Part shown: positions 14,857 to 22,944 of the stretch, piece by piece
How the letters are laid out: each line of letters begins with the position of its first letter
Numbering within the stretch: position 1 is the first letter of the stretch
NCBI GenBank assembly: GCA_000435495.1
Contig: FR884023.1
Location: 1-26,784, forward strand
Length of the DNA: 26,784 bases
Direction: 5' to 3'
Origin: Firmicutes bacterium CAG:552
GTDB taxonomy: Bacteria; Bacillota; Clostridia; Christensenellales; Pumilibacteraceae
Notes under the pieces: generated by a model
Databases searched by the model: none
What the model saw: only the letters and a program-made list of their open reading frames with translations
What the model was told of the DNA's origin: nothing
Program-made: the position numbers and the translations under genes

Positions 14857-15669
14857 TCAGCAAAGTTTTTTGAATATAGCGTAACCTTCGAGATTGTCTC
14901 TTTCACTGATATAGGCTCCGCTAAAACCGAGATATGCTATGACGAGGCGAAGGGCGATTGCTCCTTGCAGTATGACTTTTGAGCGTTTAATGTCCACAAC
15001 CGAGCTTATTTTGCCGTTTTTCATATCTTCTATAGCATTGTCGATATCGTCTAAAGATAAAAAGTAACCGTCTGTTTGTTTAGCATCGTATTTAGCGAGT
15101 TTCTGAGCAACGGCGGCGAGAGAAGTGGCGGTTCCGCCGACTGCTATAACTTTTTCTCCGCCCGAAGGAGCGTTGACGAGGTTGCTTCGGACAAATGCGC
15201 TCAATTCCGAGTAATTACAGCCGAATCGGTTAGTCAAAGTTACGCACCCGAAGGGGAGAGACACGTCTCTTATAATTTTTCCGTTTTCCCCAAGCGCTAT
15301 TTCGCAACTTGCTCCGCCCAAATCTATTACGTTTATTTTGCCGTTCTGTCCGTAAGTCGCACCAACAAAACTCATTTTTGCTTCTTCCTCACCGGATAGG
15401 ACGTCAATGCTTAAATCGCAACGGGATTTTACGAGATCGAGAAAAATTTGTTTGTTTGTTGCTTTTCTTACGGCTTCGGTGGCAAAGGCATAAATAGGCG
15501 TATCTGTGTTTTTGATTAAAAATTCGATTGCGTTTACAGTGCGCTCGATCGATTTATCGTCCAAAACGCCATCCTTCATACCTAAACTTAATTGCGAAGT
15601 AACAATTGTTTTTTTGCCGTCGCATAGTAATCTTACCGAATTACTGCCTATATCTATAACAGAGTACAT
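14857..15669 (-). CDS. Short Ppx/GppA-family phosphatase
   Basis: A 270-residue protein equal to the ASKHA-fold N-terminal module of exopolyphosphatase/pppGpp phosphatase. It has the first phosphate motif DIGSNSVRLL, the AFATEAVRKATN strand and SGEEEAKMSFVGA. The second motif reads DLGGASCEIAL where relatives have DLGGGS-EI. The C-terminal helical/HD-like domain of long Ppx enzymes is absent, as in many clostridial members. Likely substrates are polyphosphate or pppGpp, not decidable by eye. The ATG has no adjacent ribosome binding site; AAGGAG sits 31 bases upstream with a hairpin between. It is downstream of the DivIC/FtsB-like gene and probably co-transcribed. Confidence 0.85.
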   Translation of the reverse strand: MYSVIDIGSNSVRLLCDGKKTIVTSQLSLGMKDGVLDDKSIERTVNAIEFLIKNTDTPIYAFATEAVRKATNKQIFLDLVKSRCDLSIDVLSGEEEAKMSFVGATYGQNGKINVIDLGGASCEIALGENGKIIRDVSLPFGCVTLTNRFGCNYSELSAFVRSNLVNAPSGGEKVIAVGGTATSLAAVAQKLAKYDAKQTDGYFLSLDDIDNAIEDMKNGKISSVVDIKRSKVILQGAIALRLVIAYLGFSGAYISERDNLEGYAIFKKLC

Positions 15670-15674
15670 AATCT

Positions 15675-15698
15675 AAAAAAGCCCGATCTTCTCGGGCT
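15675..15698 (-). promoter_or_regulatory. Hairpin with T tract between ribosome binding site and ppx start
   Basis: A perfect 7-bp stem AGCCCGA/TCGGGCT (15680-15686 with 15692-15698), followed on the minus strand by six T residues and, after GATT, the ATG at 15669. It looks like a terminator after the FtsB-like gene, but the nearest AAGGAG (15701-15706) is on its far side. Folding would bring that site to about 12 bases from the ATG. Confidence 0.65.
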
Positions 15699-15716
15699 CT
15701 CTCCTTATTAAATTTC

Positions 15717-15998
15717 TTAATTGTCTTTTGGTTTAAAAGCTTCTTCGTCTTTTCCTTTCATGTTGAGGTATTCTCGGGCATACCAGTCGAGATATTCCTC
15801 GCTTTTAAGCTCGTCTATCGTTGCGTCGTTTCTTTCTATACTCTCGTTAAGGCGGGCAAGTTCCGCTTCAAGACGTCTTTCGTTTGCCGAAGCCTTTGTA
15901 AGTTTTACCAAATTTATACACAAGGAAACGACTAAAAGAAACAAAAATACCACGGCGGCTACCGTTACTATCTTTGCAACTTTAATTCTATCTCTCAT
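15717..15998 (-). CDS. DivIC/FtsB-like septum formation initiator
   Basis: A 93-residue single-pass membrane protein: a short basic cytoplasmic N-terminus (MRDRIKVAK), a transmembrane helix (about 9-30), a coiled coil (ANERRLEAELARLNESIERNDATIDELKS) and the family ending YLDWYAREYLNMKGKDEEAF. DivIC/FtsB works with FtsL and DivIB/FtsQ in the divisome to activate septal wall synthesis. ATG 15998 is chosen over an upstream in-frame ATG (16046) because GAAGAGGTG lies just before it and because the upstream start falls outside the predicted transcript. Pairing with a Ppx/GppA gene is common in Clostridia. Confidence 0.88.
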   Translation of the reverse strand: MRDRIKVAKIVTVAAVVFLFLLVVSLCINLVKLTKASANERRLEAELARLNESIERNDATIDELKSEEYLDWYAREYLNMKGKDEEAFKPKDN

Positions 15999-16017
15999 AA
16001 ACACCTCTTCAAAAAAC

Positions 16018-16046
16018 ATTATAACATTAAAATAAACTTTTTGCAA
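16018..16046 (-). promoter_or_regulatory. Promoter of the FtsB-like/ppx unit
   Basis: On the minus strand, TTGCAA (16046-16041), a 17-base spacer and a perfect TATAAT (16023-16018). It is divergent from the XRE-pot promoter, with the two -35 boxes 28 bases apart. Its spacer contains TAAACTTTTTG, identical to half of the nearby operator-like repeat. Confidence 0.7.
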
Positions 16047-16074
16047 GAAAAATGATATAATTACCTTAAATTAT

Positions 16075-16103
16075 TTGACAAATATATATGGTTATGTTAT
16101 ATT
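16075..16103 (+). promoter_or_regulatory. Promoter of the XRE-pot-mnmG operon
   Basis: Perfect TTGACA (16075-16080), a 17-base spacer and TATATT (16098-16103). Transcription should start near 16110, placing both inverted repeats in the initially transcribed region. Confidence 0.8.
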
Positions 16104-16119
16104 CGTATTCGTTTATTTT

Positions 16120-16140
16120 AATTAAACTTTTTGTTTAATT
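16120..16140 (+). promoter_or_regulatory. Operator-like inverted repeat 1
   Basis: AATTAAAC and GTTTAATT, perfect 8-base arms with a five-T spacer, about ten bases downstream of the predicted transcription start. It is a plausible site for the XRE-cupin regulator encoded next. Confidence 0.55.
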
Positions 16141-16153
16141 TTACAAAACTTAT

Positions 16154-16168
16154 TAAACTTAAAGTTTA
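16154..16168 (+). promoter_or_regulatory. Operator-like inverted repeat 2
   Basis: TAAACTT-A-AAGTTTA, a perfect 15-base palindrome sharing the TAAACTT half-site of repeat 1, 34 bases further on. It ends at the weak ribosome binding site of the regulator gene, so a bound protein could also block translation or elongation. Confidence 0.55.
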
Positions 16169-16191
16169 GAGAGGTTTTACTTATTCTGACT

Positions 16192-16719
16192 ATGGAAATC
16201 GGCATAAAAATTAAAGAATTGCGACTTAAAAACGGCTTGACGCAAGAGGAACTCGCATCGAGATGCGAACTTACCAAGGGATACATCAGTCAGCTCGAAA
16301 ACGATTTGACGAGTCCCTCAATTACGACGCTGACCGACATACTTACTTCGCTCGGGACATCGCTAAAAGACTTCTTTACGGACGACGACGAGCAGGTAGT
16401 GTTCGGCGAAGAAGATTATTTCGTAAAAAAAGATGACACGGGGGAGATAGTTTGGCTTATTCCTACGTCGCAAAAGAATGCGATGGAGCCGATAATGTTT
16501 ACTTTAAATCCGTCGATGACATATTCCGACCTTCCTCACGAAGGAGAGGAGTTCGGATACGTGTTAGACGGCGAAATCATCGTCGGAGTGGGAAAAAGAG
16601 AGTATAAGGCTAAAGGCGGCGAGAGTTTTCGTTATCGCAGCGATAAAAGCCATTATATAAAAAATACCGGCAAAAAGAAAGCAAAGATATTGTGGGTTAG
16701 TTGCCCGCCTAACTTTTAA
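16192..16719 (+). CDS. XRE-family regulator with cupin domain (PuuR-like)
   Basis: A 175-residue regulator. Residues 1-65 are an XRE helix-turn-helix (IGIKIKELRLKNGLTQEELASRCELTKGYISQLENDLTSPSITTL). Residues about 100-172 are a small cupin barrel (MTYSDLPHEGEEFGYVLDGEIIVGVGKREYKAKGGESFRYRSDKSHYIKN) that would sense a small ligand. This architecture in front of potABCD is typical of polyamine-responsive repressors of Bacillota. The ribosome binding site is poor: AGAGAGG lies about 17 bases before the ATG, suggesting low expression. Autoregulation through the two inverted repeats upstream is inferred. potA starts 11 bases after its stop. Confidence 0.88.
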   Translation: MEIGIKIKELRLKNGLTQEELASRCELTKGYISQLENDLTSPSITTLTDILTSLGTSLKDFFTDDDEQVVFGEEDYFVKKDDTGEIVWLIPTSQKNAMEPIMFTLNPSMTYSDLPHEGEEFGYVLDGEIIVGVGKREYKAKGGESFRYRSDKSHYIKNTGKKKAKILWVSCPPNF

Positions 16720-16730
16720 GGAGCATTACA

Positions 16731-18203
16731 ATGGAAAATCTAAGGAAACACGAAAAAACTGACAAAATTATCGAAATTGTCGGAGTAACTAAAGTATTCG
16801 ACGACGTGACGGTAGTAGACGATTTGAGCTTATCTATAAAAAGAGGCGAATTTGTTACCCTACTCGGTCCTTCCGGCTGCGGTAAGACCACTTTACTTAG
16901 AATGATAGCCGGTTTCGAAACTCCGACTTCGGGAAAAATATATTTGGAAAAACAAGACGTTACCGATATCCCGCCTCATCGCCGTAATATAAACACGGTG
17001 TTCCAAAAATATGCGCTTTTTCCGCATCTTAACGTGTTTAATAACGTAGCGTACGGACTCAAATTAAAGAAGATAAAGTGCGGCGAAAAGATAGTAAGAG
17101 GTAAGACCGTAGACGTTTATCGCCATTACACCAAAGCGGAAATAGCCGAAAAAGTTAATAAGGCACTCAAGATGGTTAATCTGGAGTCTTACGGTCATAG
17201 AGACGTAGTAAGTCTTTCCGGCGGTCAGCAGCAACGTGTGGCGATTGCGAGAGCGATAGTATGCGAGCCGAAAGTTTTGCTTTTGGACGAGCCTTTGGGT
17301 GCGCTTGATCTCAAGATGCGCAAAGAAATGCAACTCGAACTTAAGGCAATTCACCGTAATGTCGGCATAACTTTCGTATACGTTACGCACGATCAGGAAG
17401 AAGCGCTTACCATGAGCGACAAAATAGTCGTAGTTAACGACGGCGTTATACAACAGATAGGCACGCCGAAGAAAATTTACGACGAACCGAGCAATGCGTT
17501 CGTTGCCGACTTTATAGGCGAAAGTAACATTTTAAGCGGTCTTATGGTAAAAGATTTTAAGGTATGTTTTTTGGATACGTTGTTCGATTGTGAAGACAAA
17601 GGCTTTGCAAAAAACGAACCCGTCGATCTTGTAATCAGACCGGAAGACATAACCATTTATCGTGACGGCGTAAGCGGACAACTCGGCGGTAAGGTTGTTT
17701 CGTCGGTATTTAAAGGCACTTGGTACGAGATGGAAATAGAGTGCAACGGTTACGAGTTTACAGTACAATCCACAGTAGAAGCGAAGCCCGGCGATGAAGT
17801 CAGACTCGGCGTAACTCCCGACGGAATACATATCATGAAAAAACTTCGTACCGTCAATACGTTTAAAGGCGAGGTGGAAGACGAAAGCACCGTTCGTTTC
17901 TGCGGCGGTTCGTTCGAAGTCGGCACCCATGGTTTACAAAAAGGCGATACGGTTAATGTTTCCGTTCCTTTCGATGCCGTCGAACTTACGGACGACGAAG
18001 AAGACGGCGTAATCGGCGCAAACGTTACGCAGATTTTGTACAAAGGTACGTATTATCAGGTGCAAATTTATACCGACACCGACGAGGACTTTTACATCGA
18101 TACTACGGACGAATGGGATATTGACGACCGTGTCGGAGTAAAGGTGTTAGCCGATAAGATCAAGGTGGAAAAAGCGGAGGAAACCGAAGATGAAGAAGTT
18201 TAA
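16731..18203 (+). CDS. potA: Spermidine/putrescine ABC transporter ATPase, extended form
   Basis: The 490-residue ATPase of a polyamine importer. Walker A is GPSGCGKTT (46-54), the signature is LSGGQQQRVAIARA, Walker B is VLLLDEPLGALD, and the switch His lies in VYVTHDQEEALTMSD. About 20 extra residues (KCGEKIVRGKTVDVYRHYTKAE) interrupt the helical domain near residue 110-130. The C-terminal regulatory part is long: beyond a first TOBE-like segment (near 316-355, with KGTWYEMEIE) a second similar one occurs (near 426-480, with KGTYYQVQIY), where ordinary PotA is about 370 residues. TAAGGAGC precedes the ATG. The 3' end overlaps potB by 14 bases. Confidence 0.92.
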   Translation: MENLRKHEKTDKIIEIVGVTKVFDDVTVVDDLSLSIKRGEFVTLLGPSGCGKTTLLRMIAGFETPTSGKIYLEKQDVTDIPPHRRNINTVFQKYALFPHLNVFNNVAYGLKLKKIKCGEKIVRGKTVDVYRHYTKAEIAEKVNKALKMVNLESYGHRDVVSLSGGQQQRVAIARAIVCEPKVLLLDEPLGALDLKMRKEMQLELKAIHRNVGITFVYVTHDQEEALTMSDKIVVVNDGVIQQIGTPKKIYDEPSNAFVADFIGESNILSGLMVKDFKVCFLDTLFDCEDKGFAKNEPVDLVIRPEDITIYRDGVSGQLGGKVVSSVFKGTWYEMEIECNGYEFTVQSTVEAKPGDEVRLGVTPDGIHIMKKLRTVNTFKGEVEDESTVRFCGGSFEVGTHGLQKGDTVNVSVPFDAVELTDDEEDGVIGANVTQILYKGTYYQVQIYTDTDEDFYIDTTDEWDIDDRVGVKVLADKIKVEKAEETEDEEV

Positions 18204-18981
18204 CTTCAAGCGAAAATACTTTGCGTTTCCGTACGCTTTTCTGAGCGTGGTGTTCGTAGTATTTCCGCTGCTTATAATGCTGTACTTTGCTTTTACGGAC
18301 TTTGAGGGTTCGTTTACGTTTTCTAACTTCTGGTGCTTTTTTACCGAGGCGGATACGCAAAACGTGCTTTGGAATTCGATAGGAGTAGCTGCCTTGGCGA
18401 CGTTGATATGCTTGTTGCTGGCATATCCGCTTGCGTACGTTTTGGCGTCCTCTCCGTTTAACAAGTTGACGATTTTAGTAATGATGTTTGTTATCCCGAT
18501 GTGGATAAATTCGTTGCTACGTATATATGCAATAAGAACATTGCTCGAACTTTTGAGCATAAAAAGGGGCTGGTTTGCGGTACTGCTCGGATTGGTGTAC
18601 GACTTTTTTCCGTTTATGCTGTTGCCCATATATACGTCGCTGTCAAATATGGACAAAAGTTTTATCGAAGCGTCTCATGACCTAGGGGCTAATCAGGTAA
18701 ATACGTTTACGAAAGTTATCTTTCCGTTGTCCGTATCCGGTGTCATAAGCGGAATACTCATGGTTTTTATGCCTGCGGTTTCCACGATAGGTATAACCGA
18801 AATGTTAGGCGACAAAAGTGTATATCTGTTCGGTAATCTCATAAACGATTATCTTGGTGAGTTCTATACTTGGAACATAGGCGCCGCATATTCGTTTATT
18901 ATGCTTATTCTTATAGCGATAAGCATGTTTATAGCGTCTTTTACGAAGAAAGAAGAGACGACGGTAGGAGGTGCGTTATGA
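18190..18981 (+). CDS. potB: Polyamine ABC transporter permease PotB
   Basis: A 263-residue permease with about six membrane helices. The cytoplasmic EAA loop reads EASHDLGANQVNTFTKVIFPLSVSGVISG, where the ATPase docks. Placement after potA and before potC, and the MWINSLLRIYAIRTLL segment typical of PotB, fix the identity. The ATG lies inside potA with GGAGGAAACCGAAG upstream, and the stop overlaps potC at ATGA, so expression is coupled. Confidence 0.92.
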   Translation: MKKFNFKRKYFAFPYAFLSVVFVVFPLLIMLYFAFTDFEGSFTFSNFWCFFTEADTQNVLWNSIGVAALATLICLLLAYPLAYVLASSPFNKLTILVMMFVIPMWINSLLRIYAIRTLLELLSIKRGWFAVLLGLVYDFFPFMLLPIYTSLSNMDKSFIEASHDLGANQVNTFTKVIFPLSVSGVISGILMVFMPAVSTIGITEMLGDKSVYLFGNLINDYLGEFYTWNIGAAYSFIMLILIAISMFIASFTKKEETTVGGAL

Positions 18982-19778
18982 TAACAAGCAAATGCGGCAA
19001 GACGATAGGTTGGATATTCGTAAGCCTGATGCTGGTTTTCGTATATGCTCCCATTGTGATTTTGATAGTATTTTCTTTTTCGGAGACTAAGGCGATAGGT
19101 AATTGGGAAGGACTTAACTGGTCGCTCGGACTGTATGCCGAACTTTTCAAAAGCGAAGATATATTGGAGGCAGTAAAAAACACCTTCGTTCTTGCGTTGA
19201 TTTCCTCCACTCTTTCTACGATAATCGGAACGGTGGGAGCGGTCGGAATAGACCGTCTCGGCAAAAGAATGAAACGATTGGTAAACGGTATGGGCAGAAT
19301 AACCGTAATAAATGCGGAGATAGTTACCGGCGCAGCGTTCATGTTGTTCTTCACGCTTTTCAGCGGGGATATAGAAGGCTATCCCGCCTTGATTATCGCT
19401 CACACTATAATAACCATGCCGTATGTAGTGCTTTCGGTTACGCCGAGACTTGCTCAGCTTAATCCCAATTTGTACGAGGCGGGACTGGATCTCGGCGCAA
19501 GTCCGATGCGAACGTTATGTACGGTAATAGTGCCGCAACTCGTGCCGGGAATGGTGTCCGGATTTGGTCTGGCGTTTACGCTCAGCCTTGACGATTATGT
19601 TATAAGCAAGTTTATAAACGGAGACGTTCAGACGATATCCACTATGATTTATTCGGCTACAAAAAAAGGTATTCCGCCGGTATGGCGAGCGGTTTCGTCG
19701 CTGATTTTCGTCCTTGTCATGATAGCGTTGATTATGATAAACGTTTCGGCTAAAAAGCGAGAAAAGGAGTCGGCATGA
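18978..19778 (+). CDS. potC: Polyamine ABC transporter permease PotC
   Basis: A 266-residue permease with about six helices and the EAA loop EAGLDLGASPMRTLCTVIVPQLVPGMVSG. The PotC-type opening (FVYAPIVILIVFSFSETKAIGNWEGL) and SLDDYVISKF segment are characteristic. I start it at ATG 18978 because GGTAGGAGG precedes it and it overlaps the potB stop at ATGA; a longer in-frame reading from 18870 runs through potB and is rejected. It ends at another ATGA with potD. Confidence 0.92.
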   Translation: MITSKCGKTIGWIFVSLMLVFVYAPIVILIVFSFSETKAIGNWEGLNWSLGLYAELFKSEDILEAVKNTFVLALISSTLSTIIGTVGAVGIDRLGKRMKRLVNGMGRITVINAEIVTGAAFMLFFTLFSGDIEGYPALIIAHTIITMPYVVLSVTPRLAQLNPNLYEAGLDLGASPMRTLCTVIVPQLVPGMVSGFGLAFTLSLDDYVISKFINGDVQTISTMIYSATKKGIPPVWRAVSSLIFVLVMIALIMINVSAKKREKESA

Positions 19779-21091
19779 AAAAAATAAGTGTTTTATTGGC
19801 GGTTATTTTAATAATTATCAGTTCCGTCGGATTGGCGGGATGCGGAGATCGAGAGCGTATTCTTAAGGTTTACGCTCCCGGCGAATACATCGACGAGGAC
19901 GTGCTTAGCGGATTCGAAGACTGGTACTACGAAGAAACGGGAAAATCTGTCACTTTGCAGTATAAGACGTTTTCCACTAACGAAGACGCATATACCGAAA
20001 TATATCGTAAACACGCCGACTACGATTTGGTTTGTTTTTCGGACTACATCGTTTCGAGACTGCGTAAAAACGATTTGCTTTTGCCTGTGGATACCGAGTT
20101 TATTTACGGCGATGACGGCGAGGCGGGTACAGTTATGGGTTCTATTTTAGAAGCGATGAATTCGTACGAAATCGGTGACGGCAGCGTCAGATATTCTGCT
20201 CCGTATATGTGGGGAACTTTCGGGATAATGTACCGTGCCGACATGGCGAATACGCTTTCTTTCGATAATCTCAGTTGGGATTCGCTTTTTAAGTCGGGAG
20301 AATATAGCGGCGAAAGGTATATGAAAAACAGTATACGTGACGCTTACGCTTCGGCGAGCATAGTCGCTTCAAAAGATAAGCTGAGCAAGCTCAGTAACGG
20401 ATTCACCGATTACAACGACGCATATAGGGCAGAATTACTTAAGGTAATCAACGACACTTCCGAGTCTAACATGCAAGCAGTCGAAAACGTCCTTAAAGAA
20501 CAGAAAAAATATCTTTTCGCATACGAGTCCGATGACGGAAAAGACGATATGATAACTTCGTCTCCGTCGGCGATTATGGGACTGTTTTGGTCGTGTGACG
20601 CAGGTTATGCGATGGAGGACAGCCGTGATCTTTTTTACGGAGTTCCGAAGGAAGGCGCTAACGTTTGGGTTGACGCTTACGTTATGCCTAAGTATGCCGG
20701 CAATACCGAAGCGGCGCAGTACTTTCTTAAGTATCTTGCACGGGGAGTTATCGAAGTGGACGGCGACGAGTGTGACGTGCCGGTGCTTAACAGAGATTAC
20801 GCCGGATGTTCTACTCCCGTTCAGTGGGTAAACGATCAAACCAAAGATATAATGCTTCGAGCAAAAGCAGCTCTCGAAGGCGGAGAATATAGCGAGGGCG
20901 AAGACGAAGACGTCGATTATTATGTGGAATTTTTCTCCGAAGCGACCGACGTTCGGTTTGCTCAAATGTATATCGACATGCTTTTCCCTTCCGAGGAAGT
21001 GCTTAACAGATGCGCTGTAATGACTGATTCGGATAAGGACGCAAACATAAACATGGCTAAGATGTGGATTAGGGTAAAGGCTTCTAGATGA
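19775..21091 (+). CDS. potD: Polyamine-binding lipoprotein PotD
   Basis: A 438-residue extracellular substrate-binding protein. A signal peptide ends in the lipobox LAGC with the lipidated Cys at residue 23. The mature part shows the PotD pattern LKVYAPGEYIDEDVLSGFEDWYYEETGKSV and YSAPYMWGTFGIMY. An acidic stretch (EGGEYSEGEDEDVDYYVE) near residue 370 makes it longer than the usual 350-residue PotD. Cation binding would suit polyamine capture; spermidine versus putrescine cannot be told. AAAAGGAG precedes the ATG. Its stop overlaps the mnmG start. Confidence 0.9.
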   Translation: MKKISVLLAVILIIISSVGLAGCGDRERILKVYAPGEYIDEDVLSGFEDWYYEETGKSVTLQYKTFSTNEDAYTEIYRKHADYDLVCFSDYIVSRLRKNDLLLPVDTEFIYGDDGEAGTVMGSILEAMNSYEIGDGSVRYSAPYMWGTFGIMYRADMANTLSFDNLSWDSLFKSGEYSGERYMKNSIRDAYASASIVASKDKLSKLSNGFTDYNDAYRAELLKVINDTSESNMQAVENVLKEQKKYLFAYESDDGKDDMITSSPSAIMGLFWSCDAGYAMEDSRDLFYGVPKEGANVWVDAYVMPKYAGNTEAAQYFLKYLARGVIEVDGDECDVPVLNRDYAGCSTPVQWVNDQTKDIMLRAKAALEGGEYSEGEDEDVDYYVEFFSEATDVRFAQMYIDMLFPSEEVLNRCAVMTDSDKDANINMAKMWIRVKASR

Positions 21092-22944
21092 TGAAATCAA
21101 TTAACGACGACTACTTATACGATGCTATAGTCGTGGGCGGCGGCCATGCCGGAGCGGAAGCCGCTTTGGCGCTCGCTCGGCTTAACAAAAAAACGCTTAT
21201 GCTGACGATTTCTCTCGACAGCATAGGCTTTTTGGCTTGTAATCCAAGTATAGGCGGAACGGCAAAAGGACATCTTGTCAGAGAAATCGACGCTCTCGGC
21301 GGCGAAATGGGCATAGCTGCGGACAAAACGGCGATTCAGATACGAATGTTGAATCGTTCAAAAGGTCCTGCCGTACAGTCGCTCAGAGCGCAAGTCGATA
21401 AGTTTGCCTACCACGATTATATGAAAAGCACGCTCGAAAATACCGATAATCTCGACGTTCATCAAGCCGAAGTCAAAGAAATAATAGTAGAAGGCGGCTG
21501 TGTTAAAGGCGTCAGAACGATGCAACAGACCTATTATGCAGATGCGGTACTGCTTTGCTGCGGAGTTTATCTTAAGTCGGTATGTATCACCGGTACCGTC
21601 AGTGAACAAAAGGGACCGGCGTCATTTATGCGTTCCGAATATTTGTCTGACAGTCTCAAAAAAGCCGGATACGAGTTGCGAAGATTTAAGACGGGTACGC
21701 CGGCAAGGGTAAAACGTTCGAGTATAAATCTGAGCGAGTTGGAAGTGCAAAAAGGCGATGATGACGTATACACCTTTTCCACGCTTTCCGACGGAGTGAA
21801 AAACGTAAGCGAATGTTATCTCGGTTATACAAATCGGCATACGCATAAGATAATTTCCGACAATATTCAGTTTACGGCTCGTAAGCTCGGACTCGTTACT
21901 GGCGCAGGCGCAAGGTATTGTCCGTCCATAGAGGATAAGATAGCTCGCTTTGCGGACAAAGACAGACATCAGTTCTTTTTGGAACCCGAAGGTTTGAACA
22001 CGCAGGAGATGTACGTCCAAGGGATTTCCACATCGCTGCCTGCGACGGTGCAGCTCGATATGTACAGATCGATAAAAGGTTTCGAGGAAGTAAAAATAAT
22101 GAGAGATGCCTACGCCATAGAGTACGATTGTATTGATCCGACCTGCCTGTACCCGACTCTCGAAAGCAAACTGACAAAAGGGTTGTATTTTGCCGGTCAA
22201 ATAAACGGCACGAGCGGTTACGAAGAAGCTGCGGCGCAGGGAATCGTTGCCGGAATAAATGCGGCTATGGCGTTAAGCGGACAGTCTCCTGTTATATTCG
22301 GCAGAGACAATTCTTATATAGGCGTGCTAGTGGACGATTTGGTAACTAAAGGAACAGACGAACCGTACCGAATGATGACGTCTAGAAGCGAGTACAGATT
22401 ATGTCTCAGACAAGATAACGCAGATCTGAGACTTACGCCTACGGTGGAGCGAATCGGCTTGGCGAGTCCGGAGCGGATAGAGCGACTTAACCGAAAGTCG
22501 GCAGATATAGAGATTGCCGAAATCAGACTCGCCTCAAGAGTGGAGGCGGATAAGGCGAGTGAAATAATCGGCGAACCGTCTACTGCCGTTTCCGTCGAAT
22601 ACCTGATTAAGCGCACGCAAATATCTCCCGAAGAATTTGCCGGAAAGTGCGACGTTTTCGACGGACTTTGTCCGGACGCAATAAGGGATGTGTTTGTAAG
22701 ATTGAGATACAGCGGTTATATTCAGCGACAGGAAAAAGCGAGAAAAGAGGCTTCGAGGTTGGAGAATATGAACATAGATATCGATGACTATTATTCAATC
22801 AAAGGCCTGAGAACCGAAGCTGCCGAAAAGCTCGACAGAATAAGACCGGTTACAGTAGGGCAGGCTTCGAGAATAAGCGGAGTAAATCCTGCGGACGTCA
22901 ACGTTCTTATACTTTCTCTTAAAAAGTCCGAGGACGATCGGTAA
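21088..22944 (+). CDS. mnmG: tRNA U34 5-carboxymethylaminomethyl synthase subunit MnmG (GidA)
   Basis: A 618-residue MnmG, near the family's usual 620-630. The N-terminal FAD site is VVGGGHAGAEAALALARL, followed by GFLACNPSIGGTAKGHLVREIDALGGEMG, the RMLNRSKGPAVQSLRAQ motif and the late GLYFAGQINGTSGYEEAAAQGIVAGINAA signature. With MnmE it modifies the wobble uridine of several tRNAs. It begins at one of two tandem ATGs (21088 or 21091) overlapping the potD stop, so it is translationally coupled to polyamine uptake genes. The usual partners mnmE and rsmG are not in the window. Confidence 0.96.
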   Translation: MMKSINDDYLYDAIVVGGGHAGAEAALALARLNKKTLMLTISLDSIGFLACNPSIGGTAKGHLVREIDALGGEMGIAADKTAIQIRMLNRSKGPAVQSLRAQVDKFAYHDYMKSTLENTDNLDVHQAEVKEIIVEGGCVKGVRTMQQTYYADAVLLCCGVYLKSVCITGTVSEQKGPASFMRSEYLSDSLKKAGYELRRFKTGTPARVKRSSINLSELEVQKGDDDVYTFSTLSDGVKNVSECYLGYTNRHTHKIISDNIQFTARKLGLVTGAGARYCPSIEDKIARFADKDRHQFFLEPEGLNTQEMYVQGISTSLPATVQLDMYRSIKGFEEVKIMRDAYAIEYDCIDPTCLYPTLESKLTKGLYFAGQINGTSGYEEAAAQGIVAGINAAMALSGQSPVIFGRDNSYIGVLVDDLVTKGTDEPYRMMTSRSEYRLCLRQDNADLRLTPTVERIGLASPERIERLNRKSADIEIAEIRLASRVEADKASEIIGEPSTAVSVEYLIKRTQISPEEFAGKCDVFDGLCPDAIRDVFVRLRYSGYIQRQEKARKEASRLENMNIDIDDYYSIKGLRTEAAEKLDRIRPVTVGQASRISGVNPADVNVLILSLKKSEDDR

